Source: Aralia elata (lineage: Eukaryota > Streptophyta > Magnoliopsida > Apiales > Araliaceae). From it: a DNA stretch of 64,000 bases. The notes under the pieces were generated by a model. The model saw nothing but the letters and a program-made list of their open reading frames with translations. It was not told where the DNA came from and made no database searches. How positions within the stretch are numbered: position 1 is the stretch's first letter; the number at the start of each line of letters is the position of its first letter. Below are positions 12,569 to 24,410 of the stretch, piece by piece. Made by a program: the position numbers and the translations under genes. The DNA lies in the NCBI GenBank assembly GCA_034770075.1, contig CM068385.1:71182479-71246478 (forward strand). The letters are read 5' to 3'.

Positions 12569-13319
12569 CTCAATACACATATCCCTTTACCGGACAATTC
12601 TTTACTAAATGATCTAACGATCCACACTCATGACATCCCCAATTTTTCGTATTGGAGCAATTAGGGGAGATGTGTCCCTCCTGCCCACAATTATAATATA
12701 TCTTTTGTCCTTTCTTACATACGCATGTATGCATCTTCCCACAATTCTTACACTCTTTGACTCTATTTTTCGGGTCTCCCTACTCATATCCAGAATTTCC
12801 TGGATCGCTGCTATTCCATTTCCTTTTTCCCTTCTTATTCGGAGCTTCCTGCAATATAATACGTTCAGTTCCCATTTTGTTGACCTGCTCTTTCAGCATA
12901 TCACTCTTTTCTACCATTTCTCTTAATGCAACTTCCAACAGACCAATTATCCCTCTCGCTGCTATCCACATATCCTCTAGGATGAACACCCTATTGTACA
13001 GAGCTTGTACCTCCTATGGCACTTGATCATCTACTGCTATTACTACGACTTTTTCTTCTTCTTCTTTTTCCATTTCTCCTGGCTCTATCTGAGTCTCCTT
13101 GGGATCTAACTCTCCCTCTTCACTCAGCTCCATCTAAGGGTAATCTTCAAGATCACTCCCTAGATCCACCATAGGTTCGTCTGTTATACCCCCTCAGGGT
13201 CACTCTCATTGTGAGCCTCGACCTTTGCTATTCGCTCGGGTACTCGCTTGGGTTGAGCGATAAGCTCCTCGCTTACTACGCAAACGTTTCTATACTCTAC
13301 TTCTTCTCCTGACATCTAC
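12569..13319 (-). pseudogene. ORF0 of Tekay-like element joined to zinc knuckles
   Basis: Minus strand. ATG near 13319 follows TTTTGATTGTAG and starts MSGEEVEYRNVCVVSEEL, similar to the ORF0 starts at 15798 and 54366. Acidic sequence follows (MELSEEGELDP, then an EEEE patch), then a helical stretch (WIAARGIIGLLEVALREM, about 12930-12980), then KKGKRKW. After that come CCHC units: CKNCGKMHTC, CGQEGHISPNC (about 12650-12680) and CHECGSLDHLVKNC, ending at a stop near 12569. Several stops interrupt it. In relatives these knuckles belong to gag, downstream of the microsatellite spacer. Here they precede the spacer. Confidence 0.6.
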
Positions 13320-13557
13320 AATCAAAATTTTAATATCTTGATTAACACATAATAACAAAGTATATTTATTAATATCACATAACAAATATAGTTTATTTTA
13401 AGTTTTACTATTACTTTTATTATTATTCTTTTAATGAATTTTCTTAATCCATTTCTTAGAAACTCTATTTGAGTTTATCTACTAACTGCCTTCTCTAATT
13501 AACTTCTCTAAGGTCATATTCCTAAGGTATTCCCCCAGCTAAGGTTTATAACCTACA

Positions 13558-13571
13558 ATTTTGATATCAAC
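13558..13571 (-). other. Primer-binding site (degenerate iMet type)
   Basis: The minus strand reads GGTTGATATCAAAAT directly after the LTR end at 13573. It matches the plant tRNA-iMet PBS core TGGTATCAGAGC with substitutions. Confidence 0.5.
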
Positions 13572-13572
13572 C

Positions 13573-15617
13573 TGTAACGCTCCCAAATCCGGATCTATCT
13601 TTAAACTCGGGTTTAGTGCGTCACGGTACTACCCATCTAACACAATAATATTGACATAAATATAATTACTATATTATTAGAATATGTCTTACTCTAATCC
13701 CAGGTTTTATAACCATTACATCATTCATTGTCATAATATTAATAAATATTACATCATTCTTAAGAATAAATCTTTCATAATATAAACTATTATATATATG
13801 GACTATAGAATCCTATGTGTTAACTTTTCCTTTGCCTTTGTCCCTCCGGGAACCTTCGGCAGTCTCGGGCTTAACTGAAAATGTTTAATTTAAATCAAGA
13901 ATGAACATTCAATTGCTCAACAAGTATAGTAGTTGAATAACAACAAAATCAAGAAATAATATTATCTGTATTCAACAACTGAACAATAGTTGTGAAATAA
14001 CTTTGAATAAATATGAATAACATTCTAGTGTTAGTTTTAAAATATTTTCGAAACAATATACTGAGTAATCATATGAACTTTTCTTTTCGCAAAGGTTAAT
14101 AGTAATTCAACTATAAACCGCCTGACTTACGGACATGTTGGGTGATCAGCCCAGTGTACCCTATGTTGATCAACACTACATGCTAAACGACTATATGTGT
14201 TTGTTTAGGCACTTGAAGCCTTGTCGGGATATCCGACTAAAAATTTATCCTGAAATTAGGGTGGTTCATCTCATACATGTCTTGGAATCCTAACTAAAAT
14301 AATTTGGCTGGATAGCTCTACTTAACATCAATAATATTTTAAAATTTTAATAGTTCAATCGATAAAATATTTAACATTGGTCTAGCCGAGTCAAATGGCA
14401 TCGACAGTCATCATAAGCAGTTCATGAATAATAGAACTTGAAAGCTTTAACAGTTTATGCATAGCATAGCTTGAATACTTGTACAAATACTAAAAGATTT
14501 GCATAAGTCTGGAATTCATATAATCATTTAATGTTATCTAAATCTGAATAACAACATGTCATAAAAACTTTATAAGAACGTAGTCAAATAAAGTTCAAAA
14601 ACTTGTCTTATGCATCTTCTAGAAATTAAACTTAGTTTGCCCTTCGATGGTCTACATAATTAAATTGACATACACATACCAATAATCACATAATGGACGC
14701 CAAATATTGGTTTAGGTTAACACTAGTTCATTATAAAACATTCGTCTTTTATAACTTTGAATAATATAAATTTAAATGCTCCGAACATTGCACGGCGTCG
14801 CGAAACCCGTTCGCCGACACGCCCATGGCACAGCCCCATGGCTGGCCAAGTCTGGGCCTAGCGCCCCAAGGCCACGCCCAGCACCGCACAACAACGCCCA
14901 ACGCCGCACTTCGTGCGCGCGCCCAGGCCTTGGCCTTCACCAGCGTCGCGACATGACAAGCGCTGCTGCGCTTCGATCAAGGCGCTGCCGCACTTTCCCG
15001 CTTAAAACTCATACGCTACTGCGCCATAAGCATACGCTACTGCGCATACTTTCGGTAGCTTCCCTCCCCAATTTTTCTTAACTCTTCATTTTTGTGTTCA
15101 TTAAACCCTAACCACATCGCAACTTCATATATTGATCATTCCTTATCGGAATGGATCCATTCTTGAGCCTACGGCTCACTATTCTTTTGAACTTCAAAAC
15201 CCCCAGTAAACCATAATTTTTTGGAAGTGATAACATTCAACTAACTTGGCACGGAAGTAGCATCAAGCTAGGGTTTTCTTCGATTGACGTCTTTTACTAA
15301 ATTTTTTGCCATGACTTCGTCATAGTGTGTTTTCATTCTGTTCCACTTGGAACATTTTTGTAACTCACATGAGTACGTTTCCTTCTTTTCAGATTTTACT
15401 TATTAACTTATTAACAATGGTTTTAAACTTATCCATCAACAACATTTACATACGATTTCATGCTTTCTTGGTTTTGGTTCTTTATTATCATTATGTTTTC
15501 GCTTAGCATGCATTTATCAGGTAAATATTAGTCCTCTAATATTCATCATCCTTATATCACCAAGATCCTTCAATGATCTATTACACAACAACCACCAATA
15601 ATGCACTTCTATATTTA
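13573..15617 (-). repeat. 5' LTR of the 5369 element, truncated
   Basis: Collinear with 5369-7390 until about 15617 (...CACTTCTATATT), where homology stops. The remaining LTR part, expected to be about 850 bp, is absent and sequence in inverted orientation follows. The GC-rich block recurs at about 14785-14960 with an extra CpG-rich segment relative to the other LTR. Confidence 0.85.
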
Positions 15618-15797
15618 AATAGAGAAGTCAGTCAAGAGATAAACTCAAATAGTGTTTCTAAGGGATGAATTGAGGAAATTCATCAAAAGAGAATAAAAGT
15701 AATAGTAAAACTTAAAATAAACTATATTTGTTATGTGATAATAATAAATATACTTTGTTCCTATGTGCTAATCAGTCTAATAAATTTTGATTGTAGG

Positions 15798-16529
15798 ATG
15801 TCTGAAGAAGTCACGTTTAGGGATATCCACGTCGTAAGCGAGGAACTGATCGTTCTAGTACCTGAGCCAATACCCGAACCGACATTCGAGGTAGAAGCTC
15901 TTGCAGACAGTGACCCAGAAATGGACCTCGATTTTGATGAGGATCCATCCGAACATTAGGAGGAACCCGAGGAGGGTTCAAGATTATCATATAGCGTGAT
16001 TAGGGCATTCGGTGGACGGGCAGCTGCCGGTCTGTTAGGGAGTGCAACAGTGGAAGCTGTAACTGTGGAAGAGGAACCCACTAGGGAGGATCCATCTGAA
16101 CATGAGGAGGAAGCAGACGATACATCATCAGATGTTGTACCTTCAGAGGAGGAGGAAATGGCACCGACAGATATGAATAATCTGTTCATAGCGGTCCTCG
16201 ACAGAAATGTCGCACTGAGGAGTAGAGTACAAGCCTTAAAGGTAAAGGTACAGGACCTCCATACCGAGAAACAGGAGATAGAGTCTTACTGGGAGGTGGA
16301 GATCGATGATAGGATCAGGGCTGAGGATCAGGCCCATGACCTGGATGATGAAGTGAGAAGCAAGAAGGTAAGGATAGACAGGTCTAACTATGCATTTAGG
16401 TCTTCACATTGGCGATTCCAACGTAGGGTGACCTACTACCTCGCAGAAGAGGGCCAAACCAGGCATACCATTAACAGGAGCCTAGTCATGGACATAGCAG
16501 ATGACGAGTACGCAGACGCCATTAGGTGA
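15798..16529 (+). pseudogene. ORF0: acidic coiled-coil protein upstream of gag
   Basis: The start at 15798 is chosen because MSEEVTFRDIHVVSEELI aligns with the ORF0 start of the 36555 element (shared DIHVV) and with 13319; the frame is open upstream to 15735. One in-frame TAG at about 15957-15959 breaks the acidic N-terminal part; the frame then continues to the stop at 16527-16529. Layout: DIHVV box, acidic Glu/Asp-rich region, then a helical coiled-coil-like region with EVRSKKVRID matching EMRSKKAKID of the other copy. No enzyme motif or membrane segment. Function unknown. ORF0 is a label used here only. ATG is preceded by TTTTGATTGTAGG, which resembles a 3' splice site. Confidence 0.65.
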
Positions 16530-16551
16530 GGTCTAATCTAGTGAATGAACG

Positions 16552-16580
16552 ATGTGTGTATATATGTGTGTGTGTGTGTA
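16552..16580. repeat. (TG)n/TATA microsatellite in ORF0-gag spacer
   Basis: GTGTGTATATATGTGTGTGTG just after the ORF0 stop; counterpart of 12419-12480. Spacer 16530-16874 is otherwise non-coding, with two similar segments around CCCGGCTTTTG and CCCATCTTTTG. Confidence 0.85.
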
Positions 16581-16874
16581 ATGATGTGAATCCCGGCTTT
16601 TGATATTAGTAGTGGGATATCTTTTGTATAGTCCCAACTATAATTAAGTTGTAGAATAGTTATGTAAATCCCATCTTTTGTTAGTAATAGAGGGATAGAA
16701 AGTAGAACAGCTGGAGCTGTAGAATGTAGATTCTAATCATTATGAAGCATATTAATATAAGAATATTTATTAAATGTACCATGTGATGAATATGTGTTAG
16801 CAATAAATAAAAATTAGTTAGTAAATGAATAAAGGATTAATAATAATAACATAACTTTATGATTTAACAGAAAG

Positions 16875-17049
16875 ATGCCGCCAAGAAGAAGACAAAGAAA
16901 TCAATAGAAAGAATCCCATAATAAAAATGAGGGTGGGGGTCAGGAAACCCCGATGCAACAATTTATAGACTTATTAGTGGGAGCCTTGAATAAATCTCCT
17001 ACTGTAACACCAACAGAACCTCCAGTTGCGCGTGTAGCCAACTTCAAGG
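16875..17049 (+). pseudogene. Gag N-terminal fragment, Tekay-like
   Basis: ATG 16875 begins MPPRRRQRN, as in the gag of the 36555 element (MPPRRQPTRQ), then a stop, then TPMQQFIDLLVGALN, matching MQQLVNLLTGAF there. The frame runs to VANFK at 17049, where LTR 17050 interrupts it exactly before the conserved FKDF block. AACAG ends 4 bp before the ATG, as near the other gag start. Confidence 0.7.
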
Positions 17050-20000
17050 TGTAACACCCCCAAACCCGGGTCCCTTGAACCTTGGACCTAATGCGTCACG
17101 ATACATCATATTTACAACTACTGCGGAAGATATAAACATAAATTGTTTATACAATAATCTCTGCTACATAACCCAAGGTCTATAACCTTTATTTTAATAC
17201 ATATTTACCTTTAGATTCACAAAAGGTTTACATAATTAACTTACATCAAATAACTAAATAGTTAACAACCATCTAATCTTGTCCTCTGCTTTTGTAACCG
17301 TCTTTCCTCGAACATTCGCCTTAAATCTGAAATTTGTATCATGATATAGCAAGGGTGAACAACTATTTTGCCCAGCAAGTTTAAATACAAGAAGGATATA
17401 CCATGATTGAAAGAAAGAATAAACTTTCAAATTTCAGCAATATAATAATTATGAAAGAGAATGAATCAAAATTTTCAAAGATTGAATGACTGAATTCTAT
17501 AATACAGAGTGTCAATAATGACCATGAACCAATTTAACTGAACCTTAAGGTAATGAAGGTGATCAACCTTTCATACCTGATAAACATATGCAACGTGTAC
17601 TATGTGTGAATCAATAATTTAAGGAGGTGGAATAATTATAAAGAATTAAACTACTAGCATGCTTGAAACATAATAACTCAAGTTTGAGTTAAGAGGAACT
17701 TGTTCAAGATAAACTTGAGTAAGGTCAAGGAAACTTGCCTGTACCGTCGATTACTGCTACGCAATTTAACTTAATCTCTTATAAAAGACCTATCAGTTAT
17801 AAGATTGATCTTTCAATTAGCATCACATATATCACCTTATAATATCACTTCTTTATAAATAAATTATCTAACATTTAACCACATAACTAAATATTAGATA
17901 CATCTTAGCACCATATGCATTCATAATTCTAAAGCTAACACACATCGAGTCTTTAACAGTGTTCAATATTGTATGCTGAGTGGTTTCCCACAAATAACCA
18001 ACAAACTAGTTTCCGTCTCGTCTACACTGTTTTCACAGTGAGTTAGATCGATTGCTATTTCGTATATACCTCCGCTCCCTGAAGGAATCGTTTAGCCCAG
18101 CTACTATACATTAACTATTAAAGAGTACGACAATACCACTACTTTATCATAAATCTTATGACTTAACACTAAGTCTTTCATTTTATAAGTTCTTCTTTAT
18201 AATCCATTAAGCCGAATACCTAATCCAGCAAGTTGGATTATTCAAACATACCAATCCAGCAAACTGGATTCTAACTGACATCCAATCCAGTAACCTGCAT
18301 TCAAACTATCCTACAATCCAGCAACCTGGATTCACTAATTCAGTAAACCATATTCACCAATTCAGCAAGCCGGATTCAATCAATTCAACAAGCCGAATAC
18401 CACAATCCAACAAGCTGGATTCAAATTGTTTTTCCTTTTTAATATAAAAAATTTCCAATTCATCAAACCAAATAATACTACAACAAATCGAATGCTAATA
18501 CAGCAACCCGAATGCTAAAACCTTAAACCAAACATGAATACAGCAAACCGGATTGGAAGCTGCATTCTAAAAATGACTTAACCTCTTTTAATAATCGATT
18601 TTTATTTTCTTCAAGTCTTGCCACACATATGTACATATATTCCATACCCAAAAATACTTTCTTTATGAAAATTTTCAATTTCCTTTAACATTTTTCAAAC
18701 GTCCGTTTTGACTTACGAAACTAAGAAAAATGATCACTATTTTGCACAACTCCGATTACTCTAAATTTTTGATAGAATCTTATACACATTAACACGAGGT
18801 TCCAGTTAAAATTTCGTGGCCATCAGAGTTATAGAACTCCAATTTTAGTCATTTTCGTCGAAAAACTCTACGTTTTTATTTTAGCCGTAGATTCTTCATT
18901 ACAAGTCGGAATGCGGAGATTTTTGGACAGGAGGTACATAATTCCTATAGTTTCAGTGGTAAAAGACCTGAATTTATTGCACTTGCTAAGGGGTCAAAAC
19001 AGTGCACATAAGCTAGGGGTCAGCGGGTTTTGTCCCGTTTCCCGATTTGAGGTCCTTCGCCATAACAGCCATAACTTTCATTCTACTTGACCAAAAATTC
19101 TCAAATTTTTACAGGACTCACATAACTTCTCATATTATCACTCCAAAGTTTCTAGAATTTTTAGAGCAAAGAAAAATGACGAAATTGCCCCTGGATGGGA
19201 GTGCCCTGTAGTAGCCCCTTTCCCCTTTTGAAAAACCTGGACTGTTTTGGTAAAAACAGTCCCTACGAATTTTATACTCATTATTTTTGAGTTCTACCAC
19301 TTGGGTTTAACACTTAACTTATATATCTAGCACCTCTCTTTGACGGATTGCAAAAAGAGTGCATAGATTTCAAATGGTAGTCATATAAAATTTTCTTTTC
19401 TTTTCTTTTCAACCAATCAGCACAAATACCCAAGTTGAGCACAATCAAACACAAGACATCATACATAAACATATTTAGCATGATTCTAAACATAAGCATA
19501 TTGATGATAATGTTTCTACCATAAAAATTAAAAGAAAAGCAAGATTAGGATTTCTAGGGTTTTTAGAACTTTTATACCTTTTCCTTTGTGTTATTCTTCT
19601 TCTTCTAAGATGGTTAGTGAGCTTGGTAGCATGAGCTCTCCCCCTCCTCTTCTTCCTCTCAAACCCACATATCTCTCTCTCTTTCCTTTCTATTTTTATT
19701 TCTCTTTCTCTCTCTTTATTTCTTTCTCTCTAACTTTCTTTCTCTCTAAGCTTGGAAGAAAGAAGATGAATAAGATTACTTTACTAACTAATTAGTTACT
19801 TACAATAATCTATAGATACATGTATTGTATCTATCTCTTTTTCCATCATTTGTAAGTACAAAGCTTTGACAACTTGGTGATGTGTTATAAGTAATTATTG
19901 TACTACTTTTCCTAATCTTACAAGCAAGCTAAGCAAAAGACAACACCTCACCCATAGTGGGCCTTCCCTTTCCGGCAACCCTCTTACCATGTTGCTCACT

Positions 20001-21437
20001 TTTTGTTCTTCTTTTATTGCTTTGATAGATTTAACAAATGACCTCAATGCCCCTTTAAAGTTGAATCAAGTTTTGGGCTCCCATTTAATTCATTTGGGCT
20101 TCCAAATTAAATTGTTTGGGCTTGTATTTTAATTAGTTTGGCCTACTAATTAAAATAAACTTGAGCTTCCTTAAATAATTAATTAGTTAGGCTTATAAAT
20201 TAACATTACCCCATATTTTAATTTCATCTTTCCCTAATTATTTAATTAGGGTATACATCTCACTCCTTTAGAATTTAATTCCTTACTCATGTACATTTAA
20301 TTTCTATAACCCAATTAGACTTGCTTTAATTAGGTTATAAAATTAATTAGTTGAAATATATAAAATAAATCTCTTAGGATTAGTATTTATTTTAAATATT
20401 ATTATTCTCACATACTATAACCCTTAAGTTATTAAATTTTCATACCTAATATATAATTAGGTTACAAGACTTTCTTTTATTTGTTTATTATATAATAAAC
20501 AAATATAAACAATCACATAATATTCATATGCATTTACTTACATATTCTTACAAAATAATTTAATACATTGAGATAATAAAATAAATCTCTTAGATTAGGT
20601 CATTAGTATATAATTAAAATACTAATACCACTAAATAAAAATAACCCTTTAGGTTATTTAATTCCAATGCCTAATTTATAATATTAGGATACCAAACTTT
20701 CGTTTTTTAATATCTTTCATTATTAGAATAATTAACTTACTAGAAAGTCTACACCAAATAGGTCATTAATTGGACTTTCATTTAAAATTATTTAGGCCAC
20801 TAGTATTCAAGCATTACTAGACCATCACTTGGGCTACTATTTTATTAAATCTTTTGCTAAATATTCCAATTGGGCTAAGTTAGTAAGTTTACATATTAAT
20901 TATCCAAGTCCATAATCAATTAAATGAGTGGGCTTGGTTATTTAACCAATTGGACTAGTCCACTAGTATTTATTTATTAGTTGAACTATTAATATAACAT
21001 TTAAGTTTATTAACTCCTCATATTTATAATATTTATAAATATGTTACATAGTTTTTCTTTCCATTTCTTAGTCACTTAAATTAAATAAATTAACTAACTT
21101 ATTTAATCCACATAACACATATTCACTCATATTCCCATTCAAATGGAAATTTACTTAGTAAATAAGATATTACAATTAAAATAATATTCTCTCTTTATTA
21201 AAATAATTCAATGCTAGAATTTATTTTAATATCCTTTATTTAAAGTATACAATATTTCTGTATACTAAACTAATGATTTTTTTTAATAAAATGGTGGTTA
21301 TACCTTAAGTATATTTAATGCCAATAATTTAAAATAATTTATATATTATTTAACTTACATCGATATATTAATTTTACCTATCTCATTTCTTTTAAATAAA
21401 TTACCCTACAATTTATTTACATATAATAAATGTATAA
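17050..21437 (-). repeat. Large LTR inserted in gag, interrupted at 21438
   Basis: Begins TGTAACACCCCCAAACCC, the same end type as the Tekay-like LTRs seen from the minus strand, directly after gag codons. The preceding 5 bp are CAAGG. About 4.4 kb of AT-rich non-coding sequence follow up to another LTR start at 21438. Its own far end was not found, so the length is a minimum and orientation is inferred from end type. It contains a palindrome array (18221-18556) and a segment (about 17930-18140) recurring inverted at about 27240-27460. The ORFs inside are not credible genes. Confidence 0.6.
18221..18556. repeat. Array of short palindromes, AATCCAGCAA-type
   Basis: About ten units, 20-40 bp apart, of the form ATCCAG-CAA-CTGGAT, each a small inverted repeat with a CAA-like loop. 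Variants include ATCCAGCAAACTGGAT, ATCCAGCAACCTGGAT, ATTCAGCAAGCCGGATT and ATTCAACAAGCCGAAT. Arms vary between units while the loop stays nearly constant. Non-coding. Confidence 0.85.
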
Positions 21438-24410
21438 TGTGACGCCCCCAAATCCGGGTTCCCTTATCCACGAATTCGGTGCATCACTGTGCAACACGAT
21501 ACATCTCATTCTACACCTGTCAACAACTTATTGCGGAATAATAAAAATATTTACATTGATATAATATAAATATTGTCGTCCTAAGCCTCGAAACCATAAC
21601 TAAAACATGATCTTACTACATGAAAGTAATTACAAGATTATTACAACATGTTCCCATCTAATCTCAGGTGCGAAGACCTTAATTAATACATCATTTAATA
21701 ATCATTACAAATTTAATATTACTCCTGTTGTATATATAACAGTCCATATCAATACAAGCATTAACAATTATTACCTCAAACTCTCCTCAATCTCAGGTTT
21801 CGTAACATTTAACTAAAACACTTATGATCAAGGTTGAACAAATACCATTGATCATTTACAAAGTCTCCTATGTGAACGCAAGGTTCAGATTCTGACTTTA
21901 TCCAATCCCTGAATATTCGCAAGGTTATTCAATAACCAATACATTCGTTATAAAAATGTCCTTTATACAACATCAACATCCTTGTAGTTTACTATAACAA
22001 GTAACTAACATAATCACATCATAAATACTATAATGGATAACCTTCATTTCTAACTCAGGGTTTACATAGTCAAATTCACGTACATCATATACCGTCATCA
22101 TAGCTAAATAATTACAGTAAAGGGACATTTAGCAATCTTCATGTTTCCATGCGCCTCTAATCCTTATCATCACGATATCAAGATAATTGCATTGCATCGT
22201 AAATCTGCAAAAGTTTTATTTACAAGAATGAGCACAACGGCTCAGCAAGAACTGACAGTTTTCACATTTCATGCTTCACGTAACACATAAGTTTGCATTT
22301 TATCCATGCATCATGATTCTCATACTATGCATCTGACTCATGCATTATAAATCTTATGCAATTCATCCATATATATGCATCATGTATCTCATAGCATACT
22401 TCATGCATCTCACATTGTATATTTACAATAATTCAAGTTCCACATAGAACAATATAGTCACATAATTGCACATTATGCACGCTTTAATCATGCTCTCATA
22501 TAATCCACATAATAGTGAAAGATTTAGTAATCAAGTCATGTACATCAATACATTTAAACAAGTTAACAAGTTACTGAAAGAACTTGCCTTTAAGCGTTCC
22601 TTGCCAAATTATGATGGCTCGTCCTTCAAATATCCTACACAATTTATTTAACGATAAAATACCAATTCGCCACTAAAAAGACTTCATATTATGGTTTATA
22701 TTATAAACTCACTTCATATCTTATAATGTTCATTTTGTTTAAATCGAAACACTATTTAAGTTCTTTAACACTTTACGCGGCGTTTCGACGTTTACACGTC
22801 ACACACCTAATTCGCCTCCTTTGCATGTGTGTTAGCATGCTCATACATTGGTTTATAACACACTATCATGTTTCATTATTATTAGAAACACAATATTAAA
22901 CAAGATTATACACACTAGTTACGGCGTTACGACGCTTGCACGTCTATACGCCGAACTTGATTATTCGAACGCCCAGGCGACATGCATTTGCGTACGCCTA
23001 ACATGCCCATTCAATTTATCTAATACTCATTGGTTAATGTTAAGTATCATTATAAATCATAATATTCATATTTCAGAACTTAGAACAACATTTTATATTG
23101 TCGGGAGCATTACATGTGCTTACGCGCATGCCTGACACCCTCCGATTACCTCCAAAAACACATCAGTCATACAAATGGTCAATTTAGGAATTGATCCCGA
23201 CCTCAAATCGAAAAACTTAAAGAACAAAAGTTGTAGGTATACTCGTTCTCTTTCCGAATCATCTTGAATCACCTCAATCCAAGTTCGTATGAGAAAGTTA
23301 TGCCCATTTTACTAAAGGACGTCGGAGTAGTTTTGCACAGTTTCCTTACCAACGCCGTAGGCGCTCAAAATAGCCTATGACCAGCGCCTAAAGCGCTCTA
23401 TTGCAGTAGCTGGACTCGTGGCCAGTGCCTACCCAGTGTCGTAGGCGCTCGGCCTGAGTCCCCAACCCGTTTTGCTTTCCGGAATGTTCTGTTTTGGTGT
23501 TCTAGACCTATCTTGCTTCCAACCACCATAACTCCCTCAATACACGTTCAAATTGGTCCGTTCTGGACTCTATGGACTCCTAAGACATAGGGCTACAACA
23601 TATCAAAAATTCAGAGCTATCCATTAACATTAACATGGCCAAATCTTAGGCCAAAGTATCAACTCATGTTATATTTTCGTGTTCTTCGTGTTCTTCGTGT
23701 TCTTCACAAAAATCTTCACCAAATCTTTGTTTTAACCCCTTTTTACTCCATTCCAACTGGGTTAAACTCATAACCCATGGAAGTAAAATATCATAACAAC
23801 AAACGAATTAAACAAACACGAAATCATAGCTACAAAGTTCTCTAAATCGTCCAAATGTCCAAGTTTATGTCCAAAGTTCATTGTTCTTCATGTTCTTCAT
23901 CCTCCTTAAGCATAGGTACGAGTTTATTGCGTTTTTGTTCCCCTTTAATGTTATTAATGGCTTATATAACCTCTTAACAACATTTACAAACATCCAACAC
24001 AAACAAAACCAACAAGAATCGCAAGAAAACCAACCCATGAGCATAAAAGCTATAAAACCAAAAACTTTGGGAAATCTTTTACAAAACTCAAACGAAATGG
24101 ATTTAATGAGATGTTACCTCTGTAAATCTCTTATAGATGATAGAGAAGCTAGCTACGGTTTATTAGAGTTGCTTGAACCTCCTCATATTCTTCTTCTTTT
24201 CCCACCCACACTCTCTTCTTCCTCCTCCTTCCTTTTTCCGGCGACTTTTTCGGTGACCTTCTCCTTCTTTCTTCTTCATCTTGGCTGCAGATTTTCCATC
24301 TCTCTCTCTCTCTATATATATTTACTGAACTTAGCCAAGGAAGGGAATGTGAGGAAATGAATTATTTGGGAGAATTGGAGGGAGTGATTTAGGGAGAAAA
24401 TGGGTGTGAG
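21438..24410 (-). repeat. Large LTR inserted in the 17050 LTR
   Basis: Starts TGTGACGCCCCCAAATCC, preceded by TATAA. It is cut at 24410 by the plus-strand LTR at 24411. Segments at about 22790-23340 match, inverted, about 62800-63200 of the LTR at 60748 (for example ATGGGCATAACTTT on the minus strand), so both belong to one family. A GC-rich word block at about 23351-23455 (TAGGCGCTC, AGCGCC, AAAGCGCT) interrupts an AT-rich LTR. The 159-codon frame at 23881 has no family features and I do not count it as a gene. Confidence 0.7.

Larger units (their letters stand above)
5369..15617 (-). mobile_element. Old Tekay-like Ty3/gypsy element, rearranged
   Basis: Minus-strand element with LTRs 5369-8248 and 13573-15617 (truncated) and internal region 8249-13572. 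LTR starts match closely (TATAACGCCCCCAAATCC left, TGTAACGCTCCCAAATCC right), and so do several hundred bases of following sequence. Order in the element's sense: 5' LTR, PBS-like site, ORF0 region with zinc knuckles, microsatellite spacer, gag N-terminus, protease, RT, RNase H, integrase, chromodomain, polypurine tract, 3' LTR. All reading frames are broken. It is inserted in the Tat pol at 5368. The right LTR stops at an inverted junction, so no target duplication can be shown. Confidence 0.8.
15618..17049 (+). mobile_element. Inverted Tekay-like fragment: leader, ORF0, gag start
   Basis: Plus-strand sequence matching the minus-strand leader of the 5369 element (13300-13500), for example AGATAAACTCAAATAG and AACTATATTTGTTATGTGAT, then ORF0, a (TG)n spacer and the first part of gag. 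It starts in the leader, without LTR or PBS, and is cut at 17050 by another LTR. It is therefore a 5' fragment of a sister copy in opposite orientation to its neighbour. Confidence 0.75.

Noticed and set aside
12140..12664. 174-codon plus-strand ORF
   Set aside because: It runs through the (TA)n(CA)n microsatellite, giving repeated Tyr-Ile and Thr-His, and lies antisense to gag-ORF0 sequence of the minus-strand element.
18221..18556. CRISPR-like regular repeats
   Set aside because: Repeats are imperfect mini-palindromes without unique spacers of constant length, and the DNA is clearly plant retroelement.
23881..24360. 159-codon plus-strand ORF
   Set aside because: Inside the 21438 LTR, with Ser/Leu/Phe runs from TTC/CTC-rich sequence and no homologous frame in the sister LTR at 60748.
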